NCBI GenBank assembly: GCA_038522375.1
Contig: JBCBKE010000025.1
Coordinates: 1 to 38,107, forward strand
Source of the DNA: UBA5336 sp038522375
GTDB taxonomy: Bacteria; Pseudomonadota; Alphaproteobacteria; Caulobacterales; Hyphomonadaceae
DNA: 38,107 nucleotides
Reading direction: 5' to 3'
The translations under genes and the position numbers were made by a program. Every line of letters starts with the position of its first letter. The stretch's first letter is position 1. Below are positions 33,513-38,107 of this stretch, piece after piece. The notes below the pieces were generated by a model. That model made no database searches and was not told the DNA's origin. It worked only from the letters and a program-made list of their open reading frames with translations.

Positions 33513-33650
33513 CTAGCGGATTGGTCCGCCATCGACAGGTACGATCGCGCCTGAATCAAAACCGGCGAGCGGACTGATCCCATAGGCCGCGGCCGATCCG
33601 GTCTCGTCCGGGCGGCCAAAACGCTGCAGCGCATCCTCCCCCAGTTCCAT
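33513..33650 (-). pseudogene. Remnant of a short-chain dehydrogenase (C-terminal tail)
   Basis: A 45-codon frame from ATG 33650 to TAG, 20 bases after the amidohydrolase stop. It reads MELGEDALQRFGRPDETGS and then FDSGAIVPVDGG near the end, which is the usual last segment of classical SDRs (RFGRPEE...G..LPVDGG), with a few residues missing between. No Rossmann motif or catalytic Tyr-Lys is present. An AGAGAGGG sequence precedes the ATG, so a small peptide could still be made, but the simplest reading is an SDR gene collapsed by deletion inside the operon. Confidence 0.75.
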
Positions 33651-33670
33651 GCACTTGCCCTCTCTGTTTC

Positions 33671-34672
33671 TCAGGTGTCCAGACGATAGATCCGGCGCGC
33701 GGTGCCAGCGAACATGGCGACGCGCTCGGGCTCAGTATACTCTGCTGCCAATCGCTTCATCGCATTCCAGTAGACCCCATAACTCAGGGACCAGCGGTCA
33801 ACGGGGAAGTTGCTCTCGAACATGCATCGGTCTGCCCCGAAACACGCGATCGCGTGCCGGTAGTACCGTCCCTGAACCTCCAGCATTTCTTCCGAACCGG
33901 GCGGCGTGTCGCGCGCGTCCCAGCCGAAGCCGTTGTCGGGCATGGCGAGCCCGCCGAGCTTGGCGACCACGTTTGGGCACTCGGCGATGGCCGCGATATC
34001 GTCTTTCCAGGCAGCAAAGATCCCTTCGCGCTGACCCGCATAGGGTCCGACCCCGGCCGGGGTGCCGAAATGGTCGAGCACCATGGTCGTCTCCGGAACG
34101 GCTTTAGCGAGCGCCAGGAAGTCTCTGTTCTGATAATGATAGTGCCAGGTGTCATAGGTCAGACCACGCGCACCCAGTCTTGCAACACCCCTGCGGAACG
34201 CATCGTCAGCATAAAGCCCCTCAGGCGCCGATCCGGCGATCCGGAAGGCATCGGGATGGGTGGCCCGCGCCCCGGCATGGCGTATGCCGCGGAACCGGCC
34301 ACCCGCGAGGGCGTCATGCGCGTCGAGCACCTCATCCAGATGTTCGCCGCGCAGGTCGGCATGGGCGACTATCCCGGCGATAGTCGTTGCAGCACCCCTT
34401 TCAACCGCCCGGTCGGCGGCGTCGGCCACGAACTCTGTCTCGCCAAGGGGCATCAGATGCTCCGGTCCGTCCTTGCGATAGGATGCGCCGCATTCCATGA
34501 AAACGGTCTGGACAACCTTGTGGCCGGACTCCATGTCGCCGAGGAACTCATCCAGATTGTAGCCCATCGCCTCGGATGGCCAGAGATGATGGTGGGGATC
34601 GACGATTTCGCGCTCCGGGTCGAGCACCGGCTCGATCGTTTGAGCCAGCCATTCGTCATTTCTGAAAACCAT
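33671..34672 (-). CDS. Amidohydrolase-family (amidohydrolase 2) protein
   Basis: 333 residues from ATG 34672, which follows GGAGG; an open frame extends upstream without family sequence. It belongs to the metal-dependent TIM-barrel hydrolases that include lactonases and 2-pyrone-4,6-dicarboxylate hydrolase. The N-terminal IVDPHHHLWP supplies the HxH metal site (His27, His29). Later landmarks are FRGIRHAG, LTYDTWHYHYQN, MVLDHFGTP, KLGGLAMP and the C-terminal MFESNFPVDRWS with the conserved Asp. This last motif is typical of the fuconolactonase-like subgroup. It is the first gene of the operon with the SDR remnant and CoA-transferase and is divergent from an intact SDR across 125 bases. A lactone or cyclic ester is the likeliest substrate class. 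Confidence 0.92.
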   Translation of the reverse strand: MVFRNDEWLAQTIEPVLDPEREIVDPHHHLWPSEAMGYNLDEFLGDMESGHKVVQTVFMECGASYRKDGPEHLMPLGETEFVADAADRAVERGAATTIAGIVAHADLRGEHLDEVLDAHDALAGGRFRGIRHAGARATHPDAFRIAGSAPEGLYADDAFRRGVARLGARGLTYDTWHYHYQNRDFLALAKAVPETTMVLDHFGTPAGVGPYAGQREGIFAAWKDDIAAIAECPNVVAKLGGLAMPDNGFGWDARDTPPGSEEMLEVQGRYYRHAIACFGADRCMFESNFPVDRWSLSYGVYWNAMKRLAAEYTEPERVAMFAGTARRIYRLDT

Positions 34673-34797
34673 ACCTGCCTCCTGCTTGGCCCCATGAAGG
34701 CCCGCTGCGGGTCGCCTGCTTGCTGCGGCGTCCGTCTTGTGATGAACCCAGCAAACCACACAAGGGTCATGATAGAAACCCAATCAGGAGGACATCC

Positions 34798-35631
34798 ATG
34801 AGCGATCACGCAGGCGCAACGCACAAGCCCGGCGGCACCCCGAAGCAGAGACTGGCAGGCAAGGTCGCCATCATCACCGGCGCTGCCAGCGGGATAGGCC
34901 GCGCCACCACATTGCGGTTCCTCTCCGAAGGCGCACAGGTTGTCGCCTCTGACCGGGATGCGGACGGTCTAGCCGACACTGCTGCTCTTGCCGGCAAGGG
35001 TGCGTCGCTCAAGACCCAGCCAGCCGATGCAGGCTTGGAAGCCGATGTCCGCAACCTGGTCGACACCGCTCGATCCGAATTCGGCCAACTCGACGTCACC
35101 TATGCGAATGCTGGCATTTCCGGCGGGGCGGCGGGGCTCGCCGACACGTCAGCCGAACTGTTCCAGGAAGTTCTCCGGATCAACACCCTCGGCCCGTTTC
35201 TCATGGCCAAGCACGCGGCGCCGCACATGATCAAACAGGGGAGCGGCGCCATGATCATGACCGCCTCCGTCGCAGGCCTGCGGTCCAACGCTGGCGGCCC
35301 CGCCTATGCCGCTTCAAAGGCCGGCGTGATCAGCCTGGCCCAGACCATCGCCTACCAGCTCTATGGAACGGGCGTTCGGATCAATGCCATCTGTCCTGGA
35401 CTGATCGAGACGGGGATGACCAAACCGATCTTCGATATTGCCCGAGAGCGGGGCTCCGAAGGCAAACTTGGCCAACTCAACCCGCTCAAACGCTATGGCA
35501 TTCCTGAAGAAATCGCAGGCACCGCCGTCTTCCTCGCCAGCGACGACGCCTCGTATGTGAACGGGCAGGCGATCGCTGTGTGCGGAGGCCTTTCGGCGGG
35601 CCACCCCTTCGCAACCCCTGGGAAGGCCTGA
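34798..35631 (+). CDS. Short-chain dehydrogenase/reductase
   Basis: A 277-residue classical SDR. ATG 34798 follows CAGGAGGA. The cofactor motif is TGAASGIGRA (Gly28, 32, 34), with Asp after strand two (VVASDRDADG) favouring NAD over NADP. NAG is in YANAGISGG and the catalytic residues are Ser157, Tyr170 and Lys174 (YAASK). The end reads YVNGQAIAVCGG, where Cys replaces the more common Asp. It is divergent from the amidohydrolase operon and may act in the same pathway, oxidising an alcohol to a ketone or lactone. It converges on the HD gene with a 6-base gap. Confidence 0.93.
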   Translation: MSDHAGATHKPGGTPKQRLAGKVAIITGAASGIGRATTLRFLSEGAQVVASDRDADGLADTAALAGKGASLKTQPADAGLEADVRNLVDTARSEFGQLDVTYANAGISGGAAGLADTSAELFQEVLRINTLGPFLMAKHAAPHMIKQGSGAMIMTASVAGLRSNAGGPAYAASKAGVISLAQTIAYQLYGTGVRINAICPGLIETGMTKPIFDIARERGSEGKLGQLNPLKRYGIPEEIAGTAVFLASDDASYVNGQAIAVCGGLSAGHPFATPGKA

Positions 35632-35637
35632 GGCCGC

Positions 35638-36240
35638 CTAGGCGGGGTCGGTCAAGGCTTTCAGGTACATGGAGTTCTTGGGCGTCGAGAAGACCCGCTC
35701 CACCATCGGGATGAAGAATTCCAGCGTTTCGCTCTCATACTCAGGATCGAACGCGGCCTGGTCATAGAGATGGCAGAACTGGGCTGTGTATTCGAAGTGC
35801 GGATTGTCCTTGAACTGGTCCCGCATATTCCGGTCGAGGCCCAGATAGTGGAAGAAATAATAGCCTTGGAACATGCCATGATTAGCGACCATCCAGTGGT
35901 TCTGCTCTGACACGAAGGGCTTGAGGATCGCAGCTGCCACGTCGGGATGGTTCAGGCTACCGAGCGTATCACCAATATCGTGCAAAAGCGCGCAGACAAC
36001 GTATTCCTCGTCGCGCCCATCACGGTGGGCCCGGGTCGCGGTCTGCAGGGAATGGGTCAGACGATCGACTGGAAAACCGCCGAAGTCGCCATCCAGCAAT
36101 TTCAGATGGTCGATAACCCGCTTGGCGAGGCCCTTGTTGAACTCCTTGGAATGGGACGCGATGATGGCCCAGTCACCCTCAGTACCTTCCAGCATTTCCT
36201 TGAACTGGGCGCGTTCGCCGATCGCGTGTCCGTCTGCCAT
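35638..36240 (-). CDS. HD-domain protein resembling diiron oxygenases (PhnZ/MIOX-like)
   Basis: 200 residues from ATG 36240, preceded by GGAGGA; the frame runs on upstream without a usable start. The HD signature includes His63 (RLTHSLQTATRA), His87-Asp88 (LLHDIGD), His98 (LNHPD), His115 and His121, and Asp160 (HLYDQAA). The 24-residue step from the first His to the HD pair equals that in PhnZ, a mixed-valent diiron oxygenase that cleaves 2-amino-1-hydroxyethylphosphonate. Proteins of this kind may be oxygenases rather than phosphohydrolases. The substrate-binding Lys of PhnZ is not obvious here, so the substrate probably differs. The neighbours (SDR, DUF427, CoA-transferase) point to catabolism, not nucleotide signalling. 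Confidence 0.82.
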   Translation of the reverse strand: MADGHAIGERAQFKEMLEGTEGDWAIIASHSKEFNKGLAKRVIDHLKLLDGDFGGFPVDRLTHSLQTATRAHRDGRDEEYVVCALLHDIGDTLGSLNHPDVAAAILKPFVSEQNHWMVANHGMFQGYYFFHYLGLDRNMRDQFKDNPHFEYTAQFCHLYDQAAFDPEYESETLEFFIPMVERVFSTPKNSMYLKALTDPA

Positions 36241-36357
36241 TTTTGTCCTCCACAGATTTTCTGTTCGTCCTACCATAACGTACTCTGCCCGCCTGGTCAT
36301 CTCCCATAAAAGCGCCGTCAACGGGTATCGCCAGAACCAGCCCAGAGAGGCCCAGCC

Positions 36358-36942
36358 ATGACCTACCCCAGCGCAAAAGACCTCAAACCGCTCGTCCAGC
36401 GCGCCCGTGCGACAATGGCCAACACTGGCCGCCCCCCGGTCATGCCAGAGCCGATCGGTCCGGGCGAGGAATCGGTCTGGGATTTCCCCCGACCACCCGC
36501 CGTGCAGACGGTCGCCGACCGGGTCAGGGTGCTGTTCGGCGGCCAGGCGATCGCCGATACCACCAATGCGATCCGCGTGGCGGAAACGGCCGGTGCACCC
36601 GTCTATTTCATTCCAGAGGCCGACATCGCCATGGACGCCCTCAGCCCGTCAAACGCACCCTATTCGATATGCGAATGGAAAGGTGCTTCGATCTACTTTG
36701 ATCTCTCCGCTGGCGGCAAGACCTCCGAATCCGCCGCCTTTGCCTATCCCGACCCTCTCACAGACCTCGTCCCCGACTTCGCAAGGCTACCCGGCCGAAT
36801 CGCCTTCTACGCTGGCCGGGTCGATGAGGCCTGGATCGGCGACACAATGGCGACACCTCAGGCGGGTGGCCTTTACGCCGGATGGGTGACCCCAAAACTG
36901 AAAGGCCCCATCAAGGGTGCTCCGGGGACTGGACACTGGTAG
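36358..36942 (+). CDS. DUF427-domain protein
   Basis: 194 residues; ATG 36358 follows CAGAGAGG. About residues 40-190 form a DUF427 domain: VRVLFGGQAIADTTNAIRVAETAGAPVYFIP, then the central SICEWKGASIYFDL and the end ARLPGRIAFYAGRVDEAWIGD, followed by a G/W-rich tail (LYAGWVTP). DUF427 is a compact beta fold of unknown biochemical role, often encoded beside oxidoreductases. The N-terminal 40 residues (PLVQRARATMANTGRPPVMPEPIGPGEESVW) are an extension seen in longer members. It is divergent from the HD gene with 117 bases between starts, so the two may be co-regulated. Confidence 0.9.
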   Translation: MTYPSAKDLKPLVQRARATMANTGRPPVMPEPIGPGEESVWDFPRPPAVQTVADRVRVLFGGQAIADTTNAIRVAETAGAPVYFIPEADIAMDALSPSNAPYSICEWKGASIYFDLSAGGKTSESAAFAYPDPLTDLVPDFARLPGRIAFYAGRVDEAWIGDTMATPQAGGLYAGWVTPKLKGPIKGAPGTGHW

Positions 36943-37020
36943 CCGGCCCCTGCTGCTGGACCCTCGGGCGAAAGCCTCATGCGCTCGGCGGTTTATCAGG
37001 GGTGGACCGGCAGGGCACCT

Positions 37021-37059
37021 AAAGCGTCGGTCTTTCGTTTCACGCCAGGCCGACGCTTT
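37021..37059 (+). other. Long-arm hairpin after the DUF427 gene
   Basis: AAAGCGTCGG (37021-37030) and CCGACGCTTT (37050-37059) are perfect inverted copies around a 19-base loop. A TTTTT run follows only 10 bases later (37069-37073), so it is at best a weak terminator for the DUF427 transcript. Confidence 0.5.
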
Positions 37060-37089
37060 ACGTCTCTGTTTTTGCGCAAGTATCCGATC

Positions 37090-37122
37090 GCAAACGTTCT
37101 CCGTTTGCTCCGAACTTGCTCC
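37090..37122 (+). repeat. Dispersed intergenic repeat, copy B
   Basis: GCAAACG-ttct-CCGTTTGC followed by TCCGAACTTGCTCC. The core hairpin and the trailing CTTGCTC are shared with copy A at 27887-27920. Both copies lie outside genes on the same strand. Confidence 0.6.
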
Positions 37123-37245
37123 AGCGGATCGGGATGCGAGCCGCTGGCCACCGGGAGTTGGCGCCAGAACAGGGACCCGGGGTTCAGGATCTGCCAAAAA
37201 CCAATATGTATACGCAACGCTGAAACCCGACGCAGGAGCACGCCC

Positions 37246-38107
37246 TTGGCCCGCCCGCCACTTCTCACACTCACCGACGTTGAACTGACCTTCGGCGGCA
37301 AACCGCTGTTCACGGGCGTTTCCATGTCGCTGGCGAAAGGTGAGCGCGCTGCCCTTGTTGGCCGCAATGGGGCGGGTAAATCCACCCTCATGAAGCTCAT
37401 GTCCGGTATCGAGGAGCCCGATGCCGGCGAAGTATGGCTTCAGCCGGGCTCGATCGTTTCGATTGTGCCCCAGGAACCTGTTTTCACCGGTTATCAGACG
37501 GCCCTCGCCTACGCCGCTGAGGGTATGGACGAACAGCATTTCGCAGAAGCCGAGCTGACAGAACTCGGTATTGATCCAGCGCTCGACCCGGCAACCTTGT
37601 CAGGCGGCCAGGCCCGGCGCGTGGCCCTGGCGCGCGCGTTTGCCCAGCACCCGGATCTGCTGATGATGGATGAGCCGACCAACCATCTGGACGTGGCGAC
37701 CATTGCCATGCTGGAAGCCCGGCTCAATGGGTTCAATGGGGCCCTGGTCCTTGTCAGTCACGACCGACGCTTTCTGGAAAACGTCTCAACCGCGGTGTTG
37801 TGGTTACGCCAGGGCGTCGTCCTGAAAAGCCCGGGCGGGTATGGGACGTTCGAGGATTGGGCGGACAGCGTCGAAGATGCCGAGGAAAAGCGGCTCGCCC
37901 GCATGCAGACCCAACTCAAGGCCGAACACCGCTGGCTTGCCCGCGGCGTTACCGGCCGCAGGAAGCGAAACCAAGGCCGGCTGAGCAACCTGATGGAGAT
38001 GCGTGCCAGACACGCCGAACTTCGCGCGGGCCTTGCCCAGGGGAAGGCCGGTGCCGAACTTGGCGCCGAAAGTGGTGATGTCCTCTCCAAGCGGATCATT
38101 GAGGCCA
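37246..38107 (+). CDS. uup: ABC-F ATPase, Uup-like (partial, runs off window)
   Basis: About 287 codons are visible and the frame is open at the window end. Start: TTG at 37246 (reads MARPPLLTLTDVELTFGGKP), 9 bases after CAGGAG; no ATG or GTG lies upstream in frame before it would leave the gene. The first ATPase half is complete: Walker A GRNGAGKST (residues 39-47), signature LSGGQARRVALARA, Walker B LLMMDEPTNHLD and the switch SHDRRFL. The following linker helix RWLARGVTGRRKRNQGR is the Uup-type basic linker that separates the two ATPase domains. ABC-F proteins act on ribosomes or, for Uup, also on branched DNA intermediates; they are not transporters. The second ATPase and any C-terminal DNA-binding tail are outside the window. 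Confidence 0.92.
   Translation, partial: MARPPLLTLTDVELTFGGKPLFTGVSMSLAKGERAALVGRNGAGKSTLMKLMSGIEEPDAGEVWLQPGSIVSIVPQEPVFTGYQTALAYAAEGMDEQHFAEAELTELGIDPALDPATLSGGQARRVALARAFAQHPDLLMMDEPTNHLDVATIAMLEARLNGFNGALVLVSHDRRFLENVSTAVLWLRQGVVLKSPGGYGTFEDWADSVEDAEEKRLARMQTQLKAEHRWLARGVTGRRKRNQGRLSNLMEMRARHAELRAGLAQGKAGAELGAESGDVLSKRIIEA

Larger units (their letters stand above)
36943..37245. other. Intergenic region with hairpin and dispersed repeat
   Basis: 303 bases between DUF427 and the ABC-F gene. It contains a 10-bp inverted repeat (37021-37059), copy B of the dispersed repeat (37090-37122), and outer arms ATCCGATC (37082-37089) and GATCGGGAT (37127-37135) that nearly pair, so the element could fold as a large cruciform. 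No credible protein gene or tRNA is visible. Confidence 0.65.

Noticed and set aside
36787..37539. Minus-strand open frame across the 3' intergenic region
   Set aside because: It overlaps DUF427 and the ABC-F gene antisense, with no homology I recognise.

Overview
The window is GC-rich DNA from a Gram-negative bacterium, most likely an alphaproteobacterium. The clues are a TorF-type porin, a TonB-dependent siderophore receptor, TadG-like pilus-assembly proteins, a PhnZ/MIOX-like HD protein and DUF427. A family such as Hyphomonadaceae, Maricaulaceae or Parvularculaceae would fit, but there is no rRNA or other marker to settle it. I see no tRNA, rRNA, CRISPR array, transposase or phage gene. 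Both ends cut a gene: cysE on the left and an ABC-F ATPase on the right.

Layout. 1-3.3 kb: truncated cysE, then a divergent BlaI-family repressor and M56 (BlaR1-like) sensor protease pair with no beta-lactamase beside it. 3.3-8.5 kb: a minus-strand operon tetR - membrane-fusion protein - RND pump, with a near-palindrome in front of tetR and no outer-membrane channel gene. 8.5-12.9 kb: YdjA-like nitroreductase, queF overlapping a Na+/Ca2+ antiporter, and a secreted alpha/beta hydrolase with a C-terminal membrane domain. 13-17.8 kb: an SDR, a TorF-like porin with a strong terminator, a Kef-type antiporter and alanine dehydrogenase. 17.9-20.7 kb: a siderophore receptor with a nested inverted-repeat leader, convergent with an SRAP-domain protein.

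20.8-24.7 kb holds two tandem TadG-like von Willebrand A proteins. The downstream one carries an extra block of about 210 residues that looks like a malectin carbohydrate-binding domain, inserted inside its vWA region between Pro/Glu linkers.

24.9-32.2 kb is the most unusual part. It encodes a CHASE2-adenylate/guanylate cyclase, a secreted FecR-like protein of unknown function, a secreted caspase-like protein with Sel1-like repeats and a long coiled coil, and an autotransporter-type beta-barrel. All four are predicted to face the envelope, and the genes alternate in strand around short shared upstream regions. A CRP-like palindrome lies between the caspase and barrel genes. I infer one envelope signalling or proteolysis module in which cyclic nucleotide could feed back on transcription; nothing in the sequence proves this.

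32.3-36.9 kb is a catabolic-looking cluster: amidohydrolase, a collapsed SDR remnant and a CaiB/BaiF CoA-transferase in one minus-strand operon, then an intact SDR, a diiron-type HD protein and a DUF427 protein. A short dispersed repeat with a hairpin core occurs twice in intergenic DNA, near 27.9 and 37.1 kb.
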